In this document: in pieces, positions 25,832 to 33,818 of the stretch
Layout: each line of letters starts with the position of its first letter
Numbering within the stretch: the first letter of the stretch is position 1
Assembly (NCBI RefSeq): GCF_004346685.1
Contig: NZ_SMCO01000015.1
Span: 1 to 64,000 of the forward strand
Source of the DNA: Sulfurirhabdus autotrophica
GTDB taxonomy: Bacteria; Pseudomonadota; Gammaproteobacteria; Burkholderiales; SMCO01
Direction: 5' to 3'
DNA length: 64,000 nt
The notes under the pieces: generated by a model
The model's input: only the letters and a program-made list of their open reading frames with translations
Databases searched by the model: none
Told to the model about the DNA's origin: nothing
Translations under genes and position numbers: made by a program

Positions 25832-27370
25832 ATGAAAAAAACTTTAATCAGCCTGTCGCTAACCGCGTTATTTAGCGCAGGTATGGCACAAGCGGTCGGT
25901 TACACACCAACTGTTACCACCGTTGGTAACAACTTCACTATGGTTAGTGCCGCAAATGGTCTTACCGGAGGCACCAATGATGTAACTTTCACTTGGGATG
26001 GTACCTATCGTGGGGCTGTCGTGACAGACGGCAGTAATAACGCTACTTTGTCTTCTCCTACCGCATTTGCCGGTAAAAAATGGACCGCACACCATGTGAA
26101 CGTCTATGGACCGGGCACCTATACTTTTAATACAGGTTGTGCATCGGGTGGCGTTGCTAGTACTACTTTCAATCCTTCATGCGGAACTGGTCCTTCTTAC
26201 ACGCTAACCGTACCTGCCGGTAAGGTGGGTGCGCATATGCTGTTTGACTGGTCGACCAGCACTGATATCGATGTAGTGTTAGTGTGGGAAATGAACAACT
26301 CTTGGGCTGGCACTGGTACCGCATCGGCGTTTAATGCAGGGGGAACAAACACGGTCAATACTGTGTGGAATGGTGTTTCTGCGGACGCTGATGGTGACGG
26401 ATGGAACGGTGCCAAGATGATCGATGGTCCATTTGTTGGTCAAAGTGCAAATTTCAGCGTGAATGGAATCTCATCTGCAACCCCAGTAGTGTCGACAAAT
26501 AATCCAACTGGTGCGAGCGTAGGAACAGGAGCTACAGTTGTAGTTGATTTTAATCAGGCAATGAATCCTGCAACACTGACCACTACATCCTTTACAGTGA
26601 AAGCTGGGGGGGTTGGGGCAACAGTCTGTGGTGGGGCGATTGTTGCAAGTAATAGCAATAAAACCTTTACTTGCACGCCTACAGCATTAGCCGCAAGTAC
26701 AGCTTATACGGCGACGATCACTACAGCAGCAACAAGCGCAGCTGGTTTTACGTTGGCAACTAACTATACCTGGAACTTTACAACGGGGGCGGCTGCAAGC
26801 ACCCTGGCACTATCAGCAACAGGTACTGCCGGTACAACGACTGTAACAATTCCGGGGGGCAATGGAAGTTTAGCTTCGGTAGGGCTTTTAAACGCTTCGC
26901 AAGTTAATGCGACACCACCTGCAGGTCTAACGTTCAACGAAGGATTGGTTAATTATAAGATTACGGGAGTTGGTGCAGGTTCAACCGTACCGGTGACAAT
27001 AACTTTCCCAGCTAGTATTGTTGGGAAAACGCTTTACAAGGTGAATAGTTCTGCTGTTACCCCCGTGTACACAGCGATTCCTGAAGCTGCGTTTACCCGA
27101 AATGGTAATGGAACAACAATCACTATGAATGTCACGGATTGTACTGTTGGTCCGTGCGCAGGATATGATACAAATGCTACAGCAGGCATAATTGAAGACC
27201 CAATCGGGGCAGGTGCTCCCGTAGCTGCTGCAACTGTCAGTACCTTAAGTAGTCCTGGTGCATCTGGAGGGGGTTGTACTATTAATCACGAAAAATCAGA
27301 TTTAAGTTTGATTGTGGTGTTATTTGCTAGCTTGGGCTATCTGAGCTGGAGGCGCAAAGCCAATAATTAA
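25832..27370 (+). CDS. Secreted multidomain protein with choice-of-anchor U domain and JDVT-CTERM-like tail
   Basis: This is a 512-residue surface protein. A signal peptide is cut after AQA. Residues about 22-210 form a passenger domain that is paralogous to nearly all of the protein at 30730. About 212-318 is an SbsA/Big_5-type Ig-like domain ending TNYTWNFTTG. About 335-465 matches the choice-of-anchor U pattern (VPVTITFPASIVGKTLYKVN and the CTVGPCAGYD turn). The end is GGGCTINHEKSDLSLIVVLF, a helix, then RRK, which fits the JDVT-CTERM sorting signal with its single Cys. The matching protease class is MrtJ, and a similar gene lies at 47794. GGAGAGGG precedes the ATG, and a terminator follows. 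Confidence 0.85.
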   Translation: MKKTLISLSLTALFSAGMAQAVGYTPTVTTVGNNFTMVSAANGLTGGTNDVTFTWDGTYRGAVVTDGSNNATLSSPTAFAGKKWTAHHVNVYGPGTYTFNTGCASGGVASTTFNPSCGTGPSYTLTVPAGKVGAHMLFDWSTSTDIDVVLVWEMNNSWAGTGTASAFNAGGTNTVNTVWNGVSADADGDGWNGAKMIDGPFVGQSANFSVNGISSATPVVSTNNPTGASVGTGATVVVDFNQAMNPATLTTTSFTVKAGGVGATVCGGAIVASNSNKTFTCTPTALAASTAYTATITTAATSAAGFTLATNYTWNFTTGAAASTLALSATGTAGTTTVTIPGGNGSLASVGLLNASQVNATPPAGLTFNEGLVNYKITGVGAGSTVPVTITFPASIVGKTLYKVNSSAVTPVYTAIPEAAFTRNGNGTTITMNVTDCTVGPCAGYDTNATAGIIEDPIGAGAPVAAATVSTLSSPGASGGGCTINHEKSDLSLIVVLFASLGYLSWRRKANN

Positions 27371-27390
27371 CATCTTTGTTTCATGGAAGT

Positions 27391-27424
27391 AAAAAATGCC
27401 CCTTTAATATAAGGGGCATTTTTC
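27391..27424 (+). terminator. Rho-independent terminator
   Basis: An AAAATGCCCCTT/AAGGGGCATTTT stem with a T-run lies 20 bases after the JDVT-tail gene. Confidence 0.92.
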
Positions 27425-28238
27425 GTAAATCTGCCTAGACTATAAAAAAATCACAGTTTAATCGCGTTTGACGCGAGCCAACGTATTGTTGTTGTGAGGT
27501 TGATTTGCAGAATCATGGGCATTTTGGCATGTGCGGCTAGATTATATTGCTTGGCGCAGGGTCTTAAAGTATTGGTGATGTATTGTTTGCCAAACCTATT
27601 ACGCAGCCACCTGAAATTCTCTATTTGATTATAATCAATTGTGTAGCAGTATCGTTACAGGTTAATTGGTGTTAGAACTTCATCCTTATATTTTGATTCC
27701 ACTCCCCCCAACGTTCGTTGGCGCATTGTACTAAAAATTTCCAAAGCGCACCTTCTAATAGAATAAGCAATACTTGAATTACCTCATTATAGAATTCAAG
27801 GGCAAAAAACTGGCAGCTTAGTCAGAGTTGATGAATGATGTAAGCAGTAGGCTATAGCGCCACACAATACAGATTAACTGAGCTGTTCTTATATCTAGTG
27901 AATACAGTGTGTATTTTTAGACCCGGTAAATAATGCATATCAAAAGTAAAACAGACTGATTTAAAGAAAGGATTAGCAAAATAAGATAGTAATATTATTT
28001 AAAAACAATTTACTAAATCGTGGGTGGCTCAGTTGTCTTGTATTTAATTTATGTAGTAATGAAGGAGTTGAGGCGAATTTTAAGTCAAATGCGTAGGGTA
28101 AAGCTGTTAAAAGGGGTGAATTTATTTGCAAAAAAACTGAAATGTTTGCAATTTTCAAGGGGGAAAGCTATCTGGTTGGCTGAGGCTAGATATTTTTATA
28201 GAAAACATAACTGATTGAAATAAAGAAAATATTGGAAT
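27425..28238. other. Long spacer with no recognisable gene
   Basis: This is about 800 bases without a supported gene on either strand. The longest frames (for example 28020-28214) lack ribosome-binding sites and protein-like composition. A CCAACG-TT-CGTTGG repeat sits at 27708-27721. The first half has higher GC than the second and may be decayed coding DNA or a transposon remnant, but no family could be read. Confidence 0.5.
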
Positions 28239-28255
28239 TGTCGGAAATATTTACA
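28239..28255 (+). promoter_or_regulatory. Upstream activator site 2A (TGTCG-N6-TTTACA)
   Basis: TGTCGGAAATATTTACA is the distal copy before the sigma-54 promoter at 28540. Its right half also forms a perfect inverted repeat with TGTAAATATTT at 28264-28274, which could allow a dimer to bind. Confidence 0.72.
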
Positions 28256-28435
28256 CAATTGATTGTAAATATTTATGTTTATATTCATTATGTTATGATT
28301 TGACAGGTGTTTGTGGTAAATCAATATAAATAAATTAAATAATTATTTCTCCTTTTAAATCAAAGTGGTTATGTAACGTTTGAAAAAAAATTTAAGGTAA
28401 GATCAACCTTGGTAGCATGAATAATAATTAATGTA

Positions 28436-28452
28436 TGTCGGTAATCTTTACA
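28436..28452 (+). promoter_or_regulatory. Upstream activator site 2B (TGTCG-N6-TTTACA)
   Basis: TGTCGGTAATCTTTACA is the proximal copy, starting 104 bases before the -24 box at 28540. It is the most divergent copy in its centre but keeps both conserved ends. Confidence 0.72.
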
Positions 28453-28539
28453 AGATAAATCATATTTATATATATTAATATATGAATTAAACGTACTAAC
28501 TATATGATTTTATATAAATTAATATAATATTATAAATTC

Positions 28540-28556
28540 TGGCACAGTGTTTGCTT
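28540..28556 (+). promoter_or_regulatory. Sigma-54 promoter for the CTERM protein genes
   Basis: TGGCAC-AGTGT-TTGCTT is an essentially perfect -24/-12 element, 133 bases before the ATG at 28689. With its two upstream sites it probably drives 28689 and perhaps the next two genes. Confidence 0.88.
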
Positions 28557-28688
28557 TGTATGAATTGCGGAGTAAGTGGTAGGAATGTACTGCACGTATC
28601 CATTCATTTGGTACCGCAATTTAAAGACAGGGAAGTGGATTTATTGGCGCTTATTTATAAGCAAATAACAACTGGACGGAGTTAAAAA

Positions 28689-29360
28689 ATGATTAACATG
28701 AAAAAAACAGTATTAGCTGCTGCAGTATTGATGTCTATGGGTGCTGGAGCAACTGCTGCTCAAGCGGCGGTTACAGACTTTTCTTTTAACGGTGTTTTTG
28801 TGATGTTTGACGGTTACGACCCAACCTTCAGCAACCCAGCTGATGTGGTTAATAATGGAAATGGTATCGCTGGTGATCCAGTTACAGGTGCGATGCACAT
28901 GGACTTTGGTACAGGTGCTGGTACAGCTACCATGACTGGTCAGCCATTTTTTGGTTCTGATTGGTTTGCACGAAATATCGTCATGCAAGCTGGACCTACA
29001 GGTGTTGTGACCACTATGATGTTTGACTGGGGTTCAACCGTTGGGGCAAGCACCAGTTGGGCTGCGCCAGGTGCTACGGATAACACGGGTGCCAATTACA
29101 CTCCTGGCACATGCGGTGTGACCAACTGTGATATTCCTGTGACTGTAACGTTTAGCATGACCCCGATTGATCCGATGCACTTTCAAGTAACTACAATTGA
29201 TAGTTCAATGCCAGCTGGTCCGTTTGCTGGTTTTCAACCAACCTTTAATGGTGTAGCAACCGTTGTTCCTTCAGCTGTGCCAGTGCCAGCTGCTGCTTGG
29301 TTGTTAGGTTCTGGTCTGCTTGGTTTGGTTGGTGTTGCACGTCGCCGTAAAGCAGCTTAA
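28689..29360 (+). CDS. VPLPA/PEP-CTERM-type sorted surface protein
   Basis: A 223-residue secreted protein. The signal peptide (MINMKKTVLAAAVLMSMGAG) is cut after AQA. The Gly- and Asn-rich passenger begins AVTDFSFNGVFVMFDGY and contains a CGVTNC pair. It ends AVPVPAAAWLLGSGLLGLVG followed by a basic cluster, the VPLPA variant of the PEP-CTERM signal read by exosortases. Such tails are cleaved at the inner membrane before the protein goes to the cell surface or matrix. GGAG precedes the ATG at about ten bases. It is under the sigma-54 promoter at 28540. The passenger family is not recognised. Confidence 0.88.
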   Translation: MINMKKTVLAAAVLMSMGAGATAAQAAVTDFSFNGVFVMFDGYDPTFSNPADVVNNGNGIAGDPVTGAMHMDFGTGAGTATMTGQPFFGSDWFARNIVMQAGPTGVVTTMMFDWGSTVGASTSWAAPGATDNTGANYTPGTCGVTNCDIPVTVTFSMTPIDPMHFQVTTIDSSMPAGPFAGFQPTFNGVATVVPSAVPVPAAAWLLGSGLLGLVGVARRRKAA

Positions 29361-29400
29361 TTCTGTAAGCTGTTCTTAAAAGCTAATTAGAGCTTTTAAT

Positions 29401-29426
29401 GGGGTTGTGCTGTATTGCACAACCCC
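29401..29426 (+). terminator. Intergenic stem-loop, possible attenuator or processing site
   Basis: GGGGTTGTGC-TGTATT-GCACAACCCC is a perfect ten-pair stem between two CTERM genes. No U-tract follows, so it may reduce rather than stop read-through, or protect the upstream mRNA and set unequal expression of the two genes. Confidence 0.55.
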
Positions 29427-29451
29427 AATATCCAATAAGTTTGAGGATAAA

Positions 29452-30660
29452 ATGAATAAATCATCTATTAGTATAGTTTCATTAGCTGCATTAGCTGCGC
29501 TAGCTGCGTTAGAAGGGACGGCAACTGCGGCGACCCCAACAACATGGGTGTCTAACTATGATATTAATTCTGCTCAAACAACTATTAAATTTAATGATTG
29601 GGGTTATACACCGATTGCAGGTGTAAACGCAAATACTTACCAAATTGGCCCCGGGTTTGACTCGTCCCGGATTGGTCAGATTCAGCATGTTGTCACCACA
29701 GGACCGGACGGAATAACTCCGGACCCAGGTCATACTGTATACCAGGATTTTAACGAGCAAAACCCTCCCTTCACCAATGCAAATATGGATAGTGCGGTGA
29801 ATTTCTACAAGTGGGGTTATACCACAGTAGCTGGCAGCACCTTCAACAACATGCAGATCGATAAGGCTGGTAATTATCATGTTGCTCAAAACGATATGAA
29901 ATTTCAGTTTTATGACAGCTTTAAATATAGCGATAAGACGGGGGCTAATCCGAATTCGACCTATGATACAAGTATTAATTTTCAACCCTATGCGGTTTCT
30001 GATGCAAAGGGATGGTGTGGTTCGGTAATGAGTTCCAATCCGGATAGCCTAGAGAAGATGGCTGGTCAAGTGACTTTTGATTTTGCATTTGATGCTTACT
30101 TATCTAACAATTTTCAGGGGGGTGGCCCTGGTGTGACGGGAAACCCGAATTCGGCAATTCAAATTGTGCCGGGCTTTGTTATGCGTAGCTATGGTGACTA
30201 CGAAGTGAGCTACACCGAAGACGGTTATTCAACCACATATTATGGTAGCGCAGTTGCTAACAACATCAATCCAGTGACAGGTTTGCCTGATCCCGCTTAC
30301 CATGACAAAGTTTCTTTTCTCGGTGCCGGGGTTGTGCCTAACGGTGTATGGATTAAGATTAATCAGATCAGACCTGATGGGAGTTGGGATTATTCCGTAG
30401 CTGCAACACAGGGCGCGGATGGCACGGTAGACGGCGAAGCACGGTCAGATGGTACGGTTTGGCACTTTAACGCTTTCGGTGGCTATGCATTCCTGATGCG
30501 CGCTGACGGAATGCGTATTCTTGATTACGTAAACCCTACGGGTCATTCGGATTATGTAACAACGACAAGTGCTGTGCCGCTACCTGCAGCTGCATGGTTG
30601 TTGGGTTCTGGTTTGTTTGGTTTGTTTGGTGTCACACGTAATAGGAAACAAGTGTTTTAA
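29452..30660 (+). CDS. VPLPA/PEP-CTERM-type sorted surface protein
   Basis: A 402-residue secreted protein with an Ala-rich signal peptide (ISIVSLAALAALAALEGTAT) and a C-terminal AVPLPAAAWLLGSGLFGLFG, then basic residues. The mature part begins TPTTWVSNYDINSAQTTIKF and is rich in aromatic residues and Asn, with no catalytic motif visible. ATG at 29452 is used because GAGGA lies just upstream; the frame reaches back to 29407, but that start falls inside the stem-loop. It is probably co-transcribed with 28689, with the stem-loop between them modulating its level. Confidence 0.85.
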   Translation: MNKSSISIVSLAALAALAALEGTATAATPTTWVSNYDINSAQTTIKFNDWGYTPIAGVNANTYQIGPGFDSSRIGQIQHVVTTGPDGITPDPGHTVYQDFNEQNPPFTNANMDSAVNFYKWGYTTVAGSTFNNMQIDKAGNYHVAQNDMKFQFYDSFKYSDKTGANPNSTYDTSINFQPYAVSDAKGWCGSVMSSNPDSLEKMAGQVTFDFAFDAYLSNNFQGGGPGVTGNPNSAIQIVPGFVMRSYGDYEVSYTEDGYSTTYYGSAVANNINPVTGLPDPAYHDKVSFLGAGVVPNGVWIKINQIRPDGSWDYSVAATQGADGTVDGEARSDGTVWHFNAFGGYAFLMRADGMRILDYVNPTGHSDYVTTTSAVPLPAAAWLLGSGLFGLFGVTRNRKQVF

Positions 30661-30729
30661 AGGGGGCAAAGTTGCCTCATGTAGTTGTTCATTTGCAATG
30701 TTTTTATATAATTAATTGGAGGATTTGAA

Positions 30730-31485
30730 ATGATTAGTATGAAAAAAACAGTTTTGGGTGCAGCTCTGGCGATTGCTTTTAGTGCAGGCGCGGCACAAGC
30801 TGCTTATACACCGATAGTAACCACCACTGGTAATAACTTTACTATGGTAAGTGCTTCTAACGGACTAACTGGTGGTACGAATGATGTTACATTCTCTTGG
30901 GATGGTACATTCAAAACATCAGTTGTGACAGATGGTTCCTACAATGCAACCTTGTCTTCTCCTACCGCCTTCAGCGGTAAGAAATGGACAGCACATAATG
31001 TAAATATTTATGGCGCTGGTACCTATACGTTTGATACTGGTTGTGCAACTGGTAATCCTTCTTGCGGTACAGGCCCTAGTTACACTATGACTGTTGGCGC
31101 AGGTCAAGTTGGTGCACACATGCTTTTTGACTGGTCAACAAGTGCAAATATCGACGTCGTCGTATTGTGGGATATGAATAATTCATGGGCCGGAACAGGT
31201 ACAACTTCTGCTTTCTGTGCAGGTACAGGGGCAAATTGTGCTGGGGTAGGTAACTCTGTTACAACGATTTGGAACGGTGTGTCTATCGATACCAATATGG
31301 ATCCTGATAACTATAGTGGTACCAAGATGATTGATGGTCCATTTGTTGGTCAAAGTGCAAACTTTAACATCAACGGTATTCATGCTCAACCATCTGCTGT
31401 ACCTGTTCCTGCTGCTGCATGGTTGCTGGGATCTGGTTTAGTTGGTTTGGTTAGTGTGGCACGTCGCAGAAAGGTTGTTGCTTAA
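30730..31485 (+). CDS. VPLPA/PEP-CTERM-type surface protein, paralogue of the 25832 passenger domain
   Basis: A 251-residue secreted protein with a signal peptide cut after AQA. Almost the whole mature part aligns with residues 22-210 of the protein at 25832: YTPIVTTTGNNFTMVSA, NGLTGGTNDVTFSWDGTF, GAHMLFDWSTSANIDVVVLW, KMIDGPFVGQSANF. It lacks the Ig and anchor-U domains and instead ends AVPVPAAAWLLGSGLVGLVS plus RRRK, a VPLPA-type tail. One passenger domain is therefore carried on two different C-terminal sorting signals. GGAGG lies before the ATG. A strong terminator follows at 31530. Confidence 0.88.
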   Translation: MISMKKTVLGAALAIAFSAGAAQAAYTPIVTTTGNNFTMVSASNGLTGGTNDVTFSWDGTFKTSVVTDGSYNATLSSPTAFSGKKWTAHNVNIYGAGTYTFDTGCATGNPSCGTGPSYTMTVGAGQVGAHMLFDWSTSANIDVVVLWDMNNSWAGTGTTSAFCAGTGANCAGVGNSVTTIWNGVSIDTNMDPDNYSGTKMIDGPFVGQSANFNINGIHAQPSAVPVPAAAWLLGSGLVGLVSVARRRKVVA

Positions 31486-31529
31486 GATGTGATAATGGCA
31501 TGTAATTGTAAGTAACGCATGTCAAATTC

Positions 31530-31570
31530 AATAAGGGGTCGGTGAGTCATTCCGATCCCTTATTTTTTTG
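31530..31570 (+). terminator. Rho-independent terminator
   Basis: An AATAAGGGGTCGG/CCGATCCCTTATT stem with a following T-run closes the CTERM gene group. Confidence 0.92.
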
Positions 31571-31764
31571 TATTTTATTCAATATTTTTTACATAACATT
31601 ATGTTATTCTAGGTAAAAGAGTTAAGTGAGTAATATATTCGGTTATAGAAATAAATTTTTATTGATGAATGATTAAAAAATGTAAAGTCATCTGATGCTG
31701 TTACTTCAATATAGTTTGGATGCTAATTATTAAATATAATAGTATTAGGAGCATTGAATAAAGC

Positions 31765-33636
31765 ATGCCCAATAAGCAATCTGTTAAGGCGTTGGTTCAA
31801 AGTGGGAAATGGGAAGAGGCTAAAATTGAGTGTGTAACTTTTTGCCAGTTAAACCAGAAGGATGCAGAGGCATGGTTTTTATTAGGTGTTATTTATGGAC
31901 AACTTAATAATTTTGTTGAAGCTGAGAAATGTTGTAATAGAGTAATAACCTTAAGTCCATCCGTCCCTGTTGCACATTTTAATCTAGGTATATCCTTGCA
32001 AAAGCTTGGTCGGTATGATCAGGCTGCTAAATCGTTCCGAAGAGCCATATCTCTTAACCCTCTGTATGCAGAAGCGCATAATGAACTGGGCGCAGTGTTA
32101 CATCTAGGTCGGTACGAACTTGACAAAGTGGCAGATTGCTATCGGCAAGCCCTTGCCTTAAAGCCTGAATATGCAGAAGCGCATTACAATTTGGGTGCGG
32201 CGCTAAGAGATATGAAGTTGATTGTGGATGCTGAGGCGCATTTTAAGAATGCTATAAGGCTGAGGCCCGGCATGATTGTGGCTTATGTTGCCTTAGGTCA
32301 GATGTATATGTCAGTAGGTTATCTAGATGAGGCTTTTTCAATTTATAAGGAAGCTTTGCTGCTTCATCCCAATGAACCAGATTTAAATTTTCAGTTTGCG
32401 ATAGTTCAAATGGCCATGGGGCAAAATCAAGATGCGCTTGAATCTTTTCAACACGTATTGAATTTGAATCCTGGAAATCCTGCAGTATGTTCAAACATAG
32501 CTAAGCTGTTAGAACGTGAAGGGAAATATGATAAGGGATATGACCTGCTGCGACCATTTCTTGCAAGTGAGGCCCCGGATGCTGAAGTCGTTCTTGCTTA
32601 TGCAACTTTGGCTAAGCACTTAGGTCACCAGAGTCAAGCTATTGAGTTGATGGAGCGTACTTTGAAGCAGCGAACTTCGGTTGAACAATGCAAACTGTTG
32701 CATTTTGCTTTAGGCAAGCTTTGTGATGAAGCACAGAATTATGAGGTAGCTTTTTCTCATTGGGAAGAGGCAAACGGACAAGACAATAAGAAGTTTGATC
32801 TGCAACAAAATGTGCAATTGTTTGCGGATTTAAAATCAGTATTTACTGTGGAAAAAGTCTCAAGACGACCTATTGCTTCAAATAAATCTGCTTTGCCTGT
32901 ATTTATAGTGGGTATGCCTCGCTCAGGTACCAGTCTGGTTGAGCAGATTCTTGCAAGCCATCCTGAAGTGTATGGTGCTGGTGAACTGCATCATATAGGA
33001 AATATTATCAATGTGTTGCCAAATGGTTTGAAGAGTAAAATGCGTTATCCATTTTGTATTGAAGATATGGGGGCTGAGCAAGCTGATATTTATGCAAATC
33101 GACACTTGGAAAGATTGCAGCAGTTTTCTGCAAAGGTTAGCCGTGTGACGGATAAAATGCCCCATAATTTCCGTCACTTGGGCTTGATCGATATGCTGTT
33201 TCCAGGTTCGAGAGTTATACATTGCCTGCGTGATCCGATTGATACTTGTTTATCGATATACTCCTTACCTTTCGGTGTAAACCATGCCTATGCAGCTGAC
33301 CTTGATCAATTAGGCGCATATTACAAACAATATCAAAGTTTGATGATGCATTGGAAAGAGAACTTACGTATTCCCATTATGGAAGTTCGGTATGAGGATA
33401 TCATTGCCAATCAGGAAGAAATGACTCGCAAGATGGTTGATTTTTGTGAACTCAATTGGGATGAGCGATGCTTGCAGTTTCATGAAGTCGATCGGGTTGT
33501 AACGACGCCAAGTTATGATCAGGTTAGGCGCCCCATTTACAACCAATCAGTGGCTCGTTGGAAAAATTACAAACGACATTTGGGGCCGCTTATTGATGCA
33601 TTGGGTATGGAAGAAAGTGGAGCGCTAGATCAGTAG
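31765..33636 (+). CDS. TPR-repeat sulfotransferase
   Basis: The 623-residue product has about ten tetratricopeptide repeats (residues 1-340, with repeats such as DAEAWFLLGVIYGQLNNFVE and PEYAEAHYNLGAALRD) followed by a sulfotransferase domain. The PAPS 5'-phosphosulfate loop is VGMPRSGTSLVEQIL near residue 385, and the 3'-phosphate strand is HCLRDPIDTCLSIY near residue 485. Both are intact. The TPR array probably holds a protein acceptor, which suggests sulfation of a polypeptide or glycan. There is no signal peptide, so it acts in the cytoplasm. It heads a run of modification genes placed between CTERM genes. Confidence 0.9.
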   Translation: MPNKQSVKALVQSGKWEEAKIECVTFCQLNQKDAEAWFLLGVIYGQLNNFVEAEKCCNRVITLSPSVPVAHFNLGISLQKLGRYDQAAKSFRRAISLNPLYAEAHNELGAVLHLGRYELDKVADCYRQALALKPEYAEAHYNLGAALRDMKLIVDAEAHFKNAIRLRPGMIVAYVALGQMYMSVGYLDEAFSIYKEALLLHPNEPDLNFQFAIVQMAMGQNQDALESFQHVLNLNPGNPAVCSNIAKLLEREGKYDKGYDLLRPFLASEAPDAEVVLAYATLAKHLGHQSQAIELMERTLKQRTSVEQCKLLHFALGKLCDEAQNYEVAFSHWEEANGQDNKKFDLQQNVQLFADLKSVFTVEKVSRRPIASNKSALPVFIVGMPRSGTSLVEQILASHPEVYGAGELHHIGNIINVLPNGLKSKMRYPFCIEDMGAEQADIYANRHLERLQQFSAKVSRVTDKMPHNFRHLGLIDMLFPGSRVIHCLRDPIDTCLSIYSLPFGVNHAYAADLDQLGAYYKQYQSLMMHWKENLRIPIMEVRYEDIIANQEEMTRKMVDFCELNWDERCLQFHEVDRVVTTPSYDQVRRPIYNQSVARWKNYKRHLGPLIDALGMEESGALDQ

Positions 33637-33818
33637 CCTAGTTTATAAATATGCTGGATTTTATAGAATACTGCGCTATCCAATTGACTTTCTTATGTAT
33701 TTTATTCAGCGATATCTAATAATTATGCCTCAATTTAATTTTCATAATTGTTTGTTTTTGTTATTTATTAAGGTTTGATAGTTGTTGTTTTTTAGCAAAG
33801 GTTAAGATATTAAAAATT

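Noticed and set aside
27708-27721. CCAACG-TT-CGTTGG as a transposon end
   Set aside because: Only one copy was seen, with no transposase frame, no second end and no target duplication.
28020-28214. Small plus-strand ORF of 64 codons
   Set aside because: No ribosome-binding site, composition unlike the neighbouring genes, and no recognisable domain.
29509-29985. 158-codon minus-strand ORF
   Set aside because: It lies wholly inside the CTERM gene at 29452, has no ribosome-binding site and no protein-like composition; it is a shadow of the real gene.
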